From Methanoregula sp. UBA276 (GTDB lineage: Archaea; Halobacteriota; Methanomicrobia; Methanomicrobiales; Methanospirillaceae), in NCBI GenBank assembly GCA_002508495.1, contig DANA01000072.1:1-6666 (forward strand): a DNA stretch of 6,666 bases, written 5' to 3'. The first letter of the stretch is position 1, and each line of letters opens with the position of its first letter. The notes under the pieces are model-generated. The model was given only the letters and a program-made list of their open reading frames with translations. It was not told where the DNA came from and searched no databases. A program made the translations under genes and the position numbers. Of the stretch, positions 1 to 5,803 are shown in pieces.

Positions 1-9
1 TTAACCTGA
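1..9 (+). CDS. 3' tail of an upstream gene, probably arlH (partial)
   Basis: Only the last three codons would be present: Leu, Thr and a TGA stop at 7-9. The A of this TGA is also the first base of the arlI ATG, a TGATG overlap typical of translationally coupled genes. In euryarchaeal archaellum operons arlH, a RecA-like ATP-binding regulator of ArlI, usually lies directly upstream of arlI, so that is the likely identity. The assignment rests on gene order alone, because nine bases carry no family signal. Confidence 0.35.
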   Translation, partial: LT

Positions 10-1520
10 TGCTGCCGGTCATCGAGACCAAGCTCATCGATATCATCGATGCCCTGGAAGAAGATCCCATCAGTGACAAGGAGCGCTCAGAAGTCATCAA
101 GAAGATGCTGGCATCGGTTGCCGTTATCCGGCCCAAGAATGTTGATATCACGACTATGACCGGGGGTTCGGGTAAGCAGCAGGACTTCATGTCAAAGATT
201 ACAACCTTCCTGAACACCGATTTTTCTGCCCAGGATAAGATGAAGAAGGTCAAGACAAAACACCAGATTCCCATGACCCCGGACGGCAAGGTCATCCTCA
301 CCGATGAGGAATACCGGGCAATCGAGTACCTCCTCATCCGGGACAAGATCGATATGGGTGTCCTCAAACCGTTCCTTTCCGATAATTATATTGAAGATAT
401 CTCCTGTGACGGAATCGGGCCGATCTTCATCGAGCACAAGATCTTCAAAGGATTAAAATCCGTCATCGAGTTCAAGATATCGAGCGAGCTCGACGAGTTT
501 GTGGTCAAGATGGCAGAGCGGATCAAACGCCCCATCACGTACCGGAGTCCCATTGTCGATGCCACACTGCTGGATGGCTCCCGTATCAACATTGTCTACG
601 GGACGGCAATCAGCCGGCACGGCAGTAACTTCAGTATCCGTAAGGTGAACGAAGTCCCCTTGAGCATCCTCAACATTGTCGAGAGCAACGGTATTGACTA
701 CACCTGCGCCGCGTACATCTGGATTTGCGTGGAATACGGCATGTCCCTCTTCGTCTCCGGGGAAACCGCGAGCGGCAAGACCACGCTCCTGAACGCAATA
801 ACCACGTTCATCCCGCCGGAGAACAAGATCGTGACCATCGAGGATACCCCGGAACTGACCGTCCCGCACCGGAACTGGGTGCGTGAAGTCGCGCTTGCCA
901 AAGGCAAAGGCGAAGGGGGAGGCGACGCAGGGGAGGTCTCGATGTTCGATCTCTTAAAGGCAGCCCTCCGTCAGCGTCCCAACCAGATCCTTGTCGGGGA
1001 GATCCGTGGTGTCGAAGGCGCCGTGGCATTCGGTGCCATGCAGACCGGGCACCCCGTGATGAGCACGTTCCACGCAGCATCGGTCGAGAAACTCATCCAG
1101 CGTCTCTGCGGGGACCCCATCAACATCCCCCGGACGTATGTTGATAACCTCAACCTCGTCATCATCCAGAGCGCGGTCAAGCGCCCGGATGGTCAGCTGG
1201 TCCGGCGGATGATCAGCTGTAATGAACTGGTCGGGTTCAATCCCGAGACGCAGGGGTTCACCTTTGTCCAGATGTTCACGTGGGAACCAGTCTCCGATAC
1301 CTTTGTCTGGTCCGGAAAAGGCAGTTCCTTTTTACTGGAGAACAAGATAGCGACCATGCTGGGGATGCCGGAGAGCAAAAAATCGGAGATCTACCTGGAA
1401 GTGGAAAAACGGGCAAAGATCCTCGAACGCCTGCACAAGGCAGGGTATACGAAATTCTGGGACCTGTTCCACATGATGACTAAGATCAAAAAACAGGGCC
1501 TCCTCACCATCGGTTCCTGA
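9..1520 (+). CDS. arlI: Archaellum motor/assembly ATPase ArlI (FlaI)
   Basis: Cytoplasmic secretion-superfamily ATPase (VirB11/GspE-like) that in characterised archaea forms a hexamer under ArlJ and powers both archaellum assembly and rotation. Visible in the 503-residue product: an N-terminal domain (about 1-220) with a helical start; Walker A GETASGKTT at 251-259 with Lys257; an Asp-box IEDTPEL at 277-283; a Gly-rich loop at about 299-308 leading into MFDLLKAALRQRP; Walker B ILVGEIRG at 327-334 with Glu331; and a His-box GHPVMSTFHA at 347-356. The length fits the family, and all catalytic motifs are intact. The ATG at 9 is chosen because it overlaps the upstream stop codon (TGATG). The frame stays open to the window edge, so a slightly earlier start cannot be excluded. 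The gene ends one base before arlJ, indicating co-transcription. The Asp/His boxes and the arlJ neighbour favour ArlI over a type IV pilus ATPase. Confidence 0.95.
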   Translation: MLPVIETKLIDIIDALEEDPISDKERSEVIKKMLASVAVIRPKNVDITTMTGGSGKQQDFMSKITTFLNTDFSAQDKMKKVKTKHQIPMTPDGKVILTDEEYRAIEYLLIRDKIDMGVLKPFLSDNYIEDISCDGIGPIFIEHKIFKGLKSVIEFKISSELDEFVVKMAERIKRPITYRSPIVDATLLDGSRINIVYGTAISRHGSNFSIRKVNEVPLSILNIVESNGIDYTCAAYIWICVEYGMSLFVSGETASGKTTLLNAITTFIPPENKIVTIEDTPELTVPHRNWVREVALAKGKGEGGGDAGEVSMFDLLKAALRQRPNQILVGEIRGVEGAVAFGAMQTGHPVMSTFHAASVEKLIQRLCGDPINIPRTYVDNLNLVIIQSAVKRPDGQLVRRMISCNELVGFNPETQGFTFVQMFTWEPVSDTFVWSGKGSSFLLENKIATMLGMPESKKSEIYLEVEKRAKILERLHKAGYTKFWDLFHMMTKIKKQGLLTIGS

Positions 1521-1521
1521 T

Positions 1522-3159
1522 ATGGCTGATCCGGATAGTGGCATTGCCCCGCCAAAAGCAGCAAAGGAGATCCCCTTTGCATCAACTATCAAAGATCTGA
1601 AAGAGAAGATCGCAACCATCAATGAAAACAAGAAGATGGGGGCGGATCTCCTCTTCACCACCACGTACATGGCATCCCTTGCCCTGGCAAATGCTTCCCG
1701 CCCCGAGCTCTTCGCCTATGCCGCCAACCGGAAGGAGTATATCTCGTCAAAATACCTTGACCGGGTAGATACCTACGTGAAAAAATGGGGCTACAGTTAT
1801 TCTGAATCCTTGAGCATTGTTGCTGAAAAGGTCAATAATGAAATTTTAAAGAGCATGCTGAACCGGTATTCCAACTCGATTGAAACCGGTGTGCCGGATG
1901 ATGATTTCCTGAAAAATGAGCTTGCTACGGTCAGGACGGTCTATCGCAGCCAGGTAGAACAGGGAATTGAAATGACCAAACAATGGGGTGATGCGTATGT
2001 GGCAATGCTCCTGTCAGCAACCGTCATTGCCGTCACCCTTATGATCTCCATAGCAATCTATTCGCCAACGGGAATGGATTCAACCCTCAATATGGCCTAC
2101 GGGATCGTCCTTGCGATCTGCGTTGGCGGCAATATCCTCATGTACCAGTCGGTTCCGGACGATCCCCGGTCCCATGGTCTTGCTACAAGGGTCTCAAAAG
2201 AGCAGCAGACCATCTATGCCATGGAACGGATCATTATTCCGCTTACCATAGCTGCTGTCATCATCCTGGGACTGCTGGGAGTAAGCGCCGGCTTGGTCTT
2301 TCTCCTCGTAGGGATTCTCCTTGCCCCCCTTGGAATCATCGGTTTTATTGATGATTCAAATATTATCATACGTGACTCGGACTTTGCAACGTTTATCCGG
2401 AGCTTCGGGGCAGTGATGGGGGGACAGGGAACCACCGCAGTCTACGCCCTTGCAACCATCGACAAAAAATCCCTCGTTGCCCTGGAACCGCTCGTCAATG
2501 CGGTGTACTCCCAGATGAACCTCGGCCTGGATTCCCGCCAGATCTGGGACAAGTTCATCGGGGAATCGGGAAGCAACCTCATCAATAAATATCTCAACAT
2601 CTATCTTGACACGATTACCCTTGGGGGTCCGCCGGAGCCTATCGGGACGGTTGTCGGGTCATCCATCCTTGAGCAGACACTCCTGCGGGAGAAGGCAAGC
2701 ATGCATGCCCGCAGTTTTATCATCCTGCTGGTTCCCATGCACGCAGCCATGGCAGGGATCCTCATCTCCCTGTACCGCATCATGGTCGTCCTCACCGGGT
2801 CCGTTGGCACCATGATGGAGCAGTTCGAAGCACAGTCGGCAGCTGCATCCGGAAGTGTTGGAGCCGGGGCAGCCGGCAGCGGGGGTGCACTCGGGGGGCT
2901 CTCCATGTTCACCAACTTTCCCGAACAGGAGATGGGCGCGTTCGTTGTCATCATCCTTGTCATGATCACCGTTTCTGATGTCCTTGCAGCCCGGGTTGTG
3001 GGTGGGGGCGATCGGTATATGTTTTATTTCTATGGAGCAATATTCTCTACACTGACCGGTCTGATGCTGCTCCTGGTCCCTATCGGAGTCGGGTTCTTCT
3101 TCAGCGTTGAAGGTCTCCAGGCAATGGGACAGACAAGCGGGCTGGTAGCAGGGGTTTAA
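1522..3159 (+). CDS. arlJ: Archaellum membrane platform protein ArlJ (FlaJ)
   Basis: Polytopic inner platform of the archaellum, homologous to GspF/TadB-TadC proteins; it binds the ArlI hexamer and transmits its movement to the filament. The 545-residue product has a soluble, charged N-terminal part (1-157). Hydrophobic segments follow at about 159-180, 190-209, 236-254 and 257-275. A long cytoplasmic GspF-like domain spans about 280-397 and contains the motif LGGPPEPIG. Further membrane segments lie at about 398-424, 472-492 and 500-530. A Gly/Ala/Ser-rich loop at about 437-464 separates two of these. The arrangement and length are normal for ArlJ. The ATG lies one base after the arlI stop with no convincing Shine-Dalgarno sequence, so translation is probably coupled to arlI. 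The neighbour arlI decides ArlJ over a pilus platform protein. Confidence 0.93.
   Translation: MADPDSGIAPPKAAKEIPFASTIKDLKEKIATINENKKMGADLLFTTTYMASLALANASRPELFAYAANRKEYISSKYLDRVDTYVKKWGYSYSESLSIVAEKVNNEILKSMLNRYSNSIETGVPDDDFLKNELATVRTVYRSQVEQGIEMTKQWGDAYVAMLLSATVIAVTLMISIAIYSPTGMDSTLNMAYGIVLAICVGGNILMYQSVPDDPRSHGLATRVSKEQQTIYAMERIIIPLTIAAVIILGLLGVSAGLVFLLVGILLAPLGIIGFIDDSNIIIRDSDFATFIRSFGAVMGGQGTTAVYALATIDKKSLVALEPLVNAVYSQMNLGLDSRQIWDKFIGESGSNLINKYLNIYLDTITLGGPPEPIGTVVGSSILEQTLLREKASMHARSFIILLVPMHAAMAGILISLYRIMVVLTGSVGTMMEQFEAQSAAASGSVGAGAAGSGGALGGLSMFTNFPEQEMGAFVVIILVMITVSDVLAARVVGGGDRYMFYFYGAIFSTLTGLMLLLVPIGVGFFFSVEGLQAMGQTSGLVAGV
3150..3154 (+). promoter_or_regulatory. Possible ribosome binding site for orfX
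   Basis: AGGGG lies inside the last codons of arlJ, eight bases before the ATG at 3163. It is only a partial match to the archaeal GGAGG consensus, but it supports the first ATG as start, which is also the one that keeps the whole N-terminal membrane hairpin. Confidence 0.4.
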
Positions 3160-3162
3160 CGT

Positions 3163-4488
3163 ATGGATAGCCGGGTTCGCAGGATTGTGATGTTTTGTAC
3201 TATCCTGACCGTAGGTCTTCTTCTCCTGTTTATCGATGTCACCTTCATCCAGCTCATTCTCCTCATGATCGTTATGGCCGTTGTCCTGCCATTCCTCCTT
3301 GGAATGGTCACGGTTGCCGAGGTCCGGGGGGGGTGGGGGAATTTCAAGGACCGGCGGCTCAAAAACATCGGCATTCTCAAAAAACTTGACGGTATCAAAT
3401 TCTTTGAGGCAAAAGGGGCCAAAAAAACCGGAACCCCGCCAGCCAAAAAAGGTGCAGCGGTTGGATCGTCAGCAGGTAAACCTGCGGAAAAACCAGCCCG
3501 AAAAATGCCGTTTGCCGCCCAGATTGGCGGGCTTGTCGGAACATTCAGGGCACTTGGCACGAGCATCAGGTCGCGGTCGGGAAAAGACAAAAAAGTCGAG
3601 GATATCGACCGGATGCTCGATTCTGCGGTCAGCGGAAAGGTCGAACCGAGTCTTGCCCAAAAAGGAAAGTCCGCAACGGACACCTCCCTTCCGGCACCCC
3701 CGGGCGGTGCCGGGACTGGGGATGACGAGGACTCGTTACTTTCCCTCTCGGGTGATGAATTCGATGCCAGTCTCCTCGACGGGCTGGATGACGATGGCAT
3801 GGCCATTCCTGAAATGGGTGAGGGTTTCCCTGCTGACGATGCCGGCGGGCCTTTGGACATGCCGGTCCTTGAACCCGATTCAGGAGAACCATCTCCCGAT
3901 GACGAATCCGCGGAACTCGATGCGGCAGCGAGCGCAATTTTGCAGGCAAACGCTGCCGACGGAGATTCGCTTGACGAGTTCAGCGGGCTCGGCGGCGCCG
4001 ATGGTTCCGATGCCGACTTCGGAGATTTGGACAGTATCAGCCTGGATGATGTTGAACTCGATGGCGATTTTGGCGACGAGGAAGAGGGTGAAGGGGGCCT
4101 TGCTGCGGAAGCAGAGCCGGCGGCAGAAACCGCAGCTTCCCCCCCATCTGCCCCTGCCACAAAAGGATCGGAACCGGTAAAAACTGCCTGGATCCCCTCT
4201 GACGCCCCGGGTGATGCAAGCCTGCTGGAAGACCAGATCGGCACGGAATCTGACATGGCTTCGTTTGCCAGTGCCTCCAGCGGCACTGACGAGGACCTGC
4301 TCAGTTCCATAGCATCGGATGTCAAGACCACGAAAAAGGAGATGGACTTAAGTCTTGTGCGGGAACTCAAGGACTTCAAGGCACCGGCGGACCAGATTGA
4401 AAAAGAACTCACCGAACTGCACCAGCGGCTGGGCGCCATCAAAATACCAAAAGACAAATCTGATGCGCAATCAAATGAGATAACGTAA
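3163..4488 (+). CDS. Unrecognised membrane-hairpin protein with long acidic tail (orfX)
   Basis: I do not recognise this 441-residue protein. Two hydrophobic stretches, about 8-24 and 28-52, are separated by only a few residues. They are flanked on both sides by positive charge (RVRR before; RGG and KDRRLK after), so both ends should be cytoplasmic. Residues 54-169 are rich in Lys/Arg and hold an amphipathic patch at about 115-137. Residues 170-333 contain no Lys, Arg or His, and about a third of 186-322 is Asp/Glu with Gly, Ala and Ser; this looks disordered. Residues 394-426 form a probable amphipathic helix or short coiled coil around LVRELKDF and IEKELTELHQRLG. The start is three bases after arlJ, so it is probably in the arl transcript, and cheF follows after 69 bases. 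It lacks the GxGD motif of the prepilin peptidase ArlK and does not look like crenarchaeal ArlX. Reality of the gene: high; function: unknown. Confidence 0.85.
   Translation: MDSRVRRIVMFCTILTVGLLLLFIDVTFIQLILLMIVMAVVLPFLLGMVTVAEVRGGWGNFKDRRLKNIGILKKLDGIKFFEAKGAKKTGTPPAKKGAAVGSSAGKPAEKPARKMPFAAQIGGLVGTFRALGTSIRSRSGKDKKVEDIDRMLDSAVSGKVEPSLAQKGKSATDTSLPAPPGGAGTGDDEDSLLSLSGDEFDASLLDGLDDDGMAIPEMGEGFPADDAGGPLDMPVLEPDSGEPSPDDESAELDAAASAILQANAADGDSLDEFSGLGGADGSDADFGDLDSISLDDVELDGDFGDEEEGEGGLAAEAEPAAETAASPPSAPATKGSEPVKTAWIPSDAPGDASLLEDQIGTESDMASFASASSGTDEDLLSSIASDVKTTKKEMDLSLVRELKDFKAPADQIEKELTELHQRLGAIKIPKDKSDAQSNEIT
3326..3339 (+). repeat. G8-T-G5 homopolymer tract inside orfX
   Basis: Eight G (3326-3333), one T, then five G (3335-3339). 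It encodes the Arg-Gly-Gly-Trp-Gly stretch just after the second membrane segment of orfX. The run is long enough to be a slippage or sequencing-error site. The reading frame as given is consistent on both sides: a membrane hairpin before, and a basic then acidic tail continuous to the stop after it. Confidence 0.7.
3691..3713 (+). other. Strong hairpin within orfX coding region
   Basis: CCGGCACC (3691-3698) and GGTGCCGG (3706-3713) are perfect reverse complements, giving an eight-base-pair GC-rich stem around a seven-base loop CCCGGGC. It encodes the Pro/Ala/Gly linker that precedes the acidic segment. It may be a by-product of PAPPGGAG coding in a GC-rich genome, or a local brake on translation; the sequence alone cannot tell. 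Confidence 0.5.
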
Positions 4489-4508
4489 TCATTCACGCCC
4501 GTACTCCC

Positions 4509-4523
4509 GGCTGCCGGGCAGCC
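4509..4523 (+). other. Intergenic hairpin between orfX and cheF
   Basis: GGCTGC (4509-4514) and GCAGCC (4518-4523) form a perfect six-base-pair stem with a CGG loop, in the only sizeable gap between the arl part and cheF. A T5 run (4539-4543) follows about 15 bases later, too far for a bacterial-type terminator, though archaeal termination depends mainly on T-tracts. It could be a weak terminator, attenuator or RNA-processing site that lowers cheF expression relative to arl genes, or chance. Confidence 0.4.
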
Positions 4524-4548
4524 AGTCCTGCGAGAAAATTTTTCCAAT

Positions 4549-4552
4549 GAGG
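4549..4552 (+). promoter_or_regulatory. Ribosome binding site of cheF
   Basis: GAGG (within TGAGGAAT), five bases before the ATG at 4558, is the clearest Shine-Dalgarno sequence in the window. It supports this start and suggests that cheF is translated independently of orfX, unlike the tightly coupled arl genes. Confidence 0.6.
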
Positions 4553-4557
4553 AATCT

Positions 4558-5367
4558 ATGAAAGAAGTTCCGGTCAAGATCGAGCATAACAAGCAATGGG
4601 TTGTTGTCAAGCTGGGTGTGGGTGAAGACCGGCTGGTCATCCCTGCCCCGGTCAACAAGGAGATCCTTTTCAAGACCGTTCTTGACGTTGCCGAGCGGAA
4701 GAATATCCTGATAATCACGGCCAAGACCGACCAGGAAGCTGTCTATAAGATCCTCTCGGTCGATAAAGTCCTTGCCATCCTAAAAAAGATGATACTTGCT
4801 TCCTGCAATGCCTACCGGCTCATGGCGTATTTCATGTCGCCTGCCATCAAAGGCGGGGTGATGGTTAAGGATGCCCAGTGGGAGAAGGGGAGTGTTGTCG
4901 TGGTCCATACCGGCATCTGGTTCGTCAGCGCTGCCAAACAGATCTGTGTCCCGACGAACGATGTAGCGGCAATCGAGCTCACGAAACGTGAAGTGCAGGG
5001 AAAACCAACCGATGTTGTCAAGATCGACCACCTCGAGAACAACGAGGTTGCGTCAAGCCTTGTCTTATGCCCCCTCTCGACCCTGCAGGTCCTCTACAAT
5101 TTCTTGAAAGAGACCACGAAAGGCATGGATATGAAGGGGACCGAGCTTGACGGCGTCGACCAGCAGGTTGCCATGCTCATCTATTCCGGCATGGACTCCC
5201 ATGCCATCGAGAACATGCTCAACATCCCGCACAAGCAGCTCGATGCGATTTATGATAAGATCCTCAAACTCGGACTTGCCGAAGTCACGATTATCCGGCG
5301 GGAAGTCCAGCTCACCACAAAAGGGGTCCGCTACATTTCTGATGCCACAAAATCGCAAACGAACTGA
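4558..5367 (+). CDS. cheF: Archaeal taxis adaptor protein CheF
   Basis: The 269-residue product matches the CheF family (formerly DUF439), found only in archaea that have both che and archaellum genes. In Halobacterium, CheF proteins bind CheY and motor switch proteins (ArlCE/ArlD), and their loss abolishes directional switching; the same role is inferred here. Visible parts: a beta-rich N-terminal region (about 1-180) with alternating hydrophobic strands such as KQWVVVKLGV and GSVVVVHTGIW, and a C-terminal winged-helix-like part (about 198-262) with a helix-turn-helix pattern through MDSHAIENMLNI and a closing TTKGVRYI. There is no membrane segment or signal peptide, so it is cytosolic. The length is close to halobacterial CheF. 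A GAGG site supports the start. Its position between archaellum genes and cheY/cheB fits a bridging role. The winged-helix tail might also suggest a regulator, but the whole-protein pattern and context favour CheF. Confidence 0.88.
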   Translation: MKEVPVKIEHNKQWVVVKLGVGEDRLVIPAPVNKEILFKTVLDVAERKNILIITAKTDQEAVYKILSVDKVLAILKKMILASCNAYRLMAYFMSPAIKGGVMVKDAQWEKGSVVVVHTGIWFVSAAKQICVPTNDVAAIELTKREVQGKPTDVVKIDHLENNEVASSLVLCPLSTLQVLYNFLKETTKGMDMKGTELDGVDQQVAMLIYSGMDSHAIENMLNIPHKQLDAIYDKILKLGLAEVTIIRREVQLTTKGVRYISDATKSQTN

Positions 5368-5385
5368 TTTTTTCCCTCCTTTTTT
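5368..5385 (+). terminator. T-rich probable transcription terminator after cheF
   Basis: Immediately after the cheF stop there are two T6 runs (5368-5373 and 5380-5385) separated by CCCTCC. Archaeal RNA polymerase ends transcripts at such T-tracts, often without a hairpin. The tract plausibly closes or weakens the arl-orfX-cheF transcript ahead of cheY. Confidence 0.55.
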
Positions 5386-5396
5386 CGCCATAACAG

Positions 5397-5405
5397 TTTT
5401 ATGCA
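5397..5405 (+). promoter_or_regulatory. Possible TATA box for cheY-cheB
   Basis: TTTTATGCA resembles an archaeal TATA box. Transcription would start about 25 bases downstream, near 5424-5429, leaving a leader of roughly 7-12 bases before the cheY ATG at 5436. That would fit the absence of any Shine-Dalgarno sequence there. No clear BRE element is seen upstream. Confidence 0.35.
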
Positions 5406-5435
5406 ATAATCTCCCAATCAGATACTTGATCGTCA

Positions 5436-5798
5436 ATGGGAAAGATTTTGATCGTGGATGATACCCTCTTCATGCGAACCCTTCTGAAGAATATTCTGTT
5501 CTCGGGAGGCCATACCATCGCCGGTGAAGCAGGAGACGGGGAAGAAGCGGTAGCAAAATACAAGGAACTGAAACCAGACCTCGTCACCATGGACGTCGTG
5601 ATGCCGAAGATGAACGGGATCGAGGCGCTCAAGGGGATCAAGGCCCTTGACCCTGCGGCAAAAGTTGTCATGTGCACGGCGGTCGGCCAGGAACAGATGG
5701 TAAAACTGGCCATCAAGACCGGAGCAAAGGGATATATCGTGAAACCCTTCCAGGCCCCGAAAGTGCTTGAGGAAGTCAAAAACGTACTGGCCTCCTGA
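5436..5798 (+). CDS. cheY: Chemotaxis response regulator CheY
   Basis: Single-domain receiver protein of 120 residues, the usual CheY length. CheA phosphorylates it on Asp53, and the phospho-form signals through CheF to the archaellum motor. All receiver residues are present: the acidic pair Asp8/Asp9 after beta strand 1 (KILIVDD), Asp53 in TMDVVMPKMNG, switch Thr81 in VVMCTAV, aromatic switch Tyr100 in GAKGYIVKP, and Lys103. There is no output domain. It follows a T-rich stretch and possible TATA box, so it may begin its own transcript with cheB five bases downstream. No Shine-Dalgarno precedes the ATG, suggesting a short-leader or leaderless message. It could in principle serve another two-component pathway, but the flanking cheF and cheB make the chemotaxis role secure. 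Confidence 0.93.
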   Translation: MGKILIVDDTLFMRTLLKNILFSGGHTIAGEAGDGEEAVAKYKELKPDLVTMDVVMPKMNGIEALKGIKALDPAAKVVMCTAVGQEQMVKLAIKTGAKGYIVKPFQAPKVLEEVKNVLAS

Positions 5799-5803
5799 AC
5801 GTT

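Noticed and set aside
9..1520. Type IV pilus or type II secretion ATPase instead of ArlI
   Set aside because: The adjacent ArlJ, the overlap with an upstream gene and the nearby cheF/cheY/cheB all fit the archaellum, and the motif set matches ArlI.
3326..3339. G8-T-G5 as a G-quadruplex
   Set aside because: Only two G runs are present, without the four separated tracts of a standard intramolecular quadruplex.
3281..4180. A 299-codon open frame on the + strand overlapping orfX in another frame
   Set aside because: It lacks an RBS, membrane or domain features and has the composition of a shifted frame. It matters only as the frame that a slip in the G8 tract could enter.
3163..4488. orfX as the preflagellin peptidase ArlK or as crenarchaeal ArlX
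   Set aside because: There is no GxGD motif or six-segment membrane layout for ArlK. ArlX has one membrane segment followed by a coiled-coil-rich domain, not a hairpin followed by an acidic low-complexity tail.
4535..4543. AAAATTTTT before cheF as a TATA box
   Set aside because: It ends only 14 bases before the cheF ATG; transcription starting about 25 bases downstream would begin inside the coding sequence.
3156..4724. A 522-codon open frame on the - strand, antisense to orfX and the start of cheF
   Set aside because: Its protein is Ser/Pro-rich low complexity, as expected from reading Asp/Glu/Gly/Ala codons backwards, and it spans two unrelated + strand genes. The + strand frame has a membrane hairpin, a ribosome site and operon spacing; the - strand frame has none of these supports.
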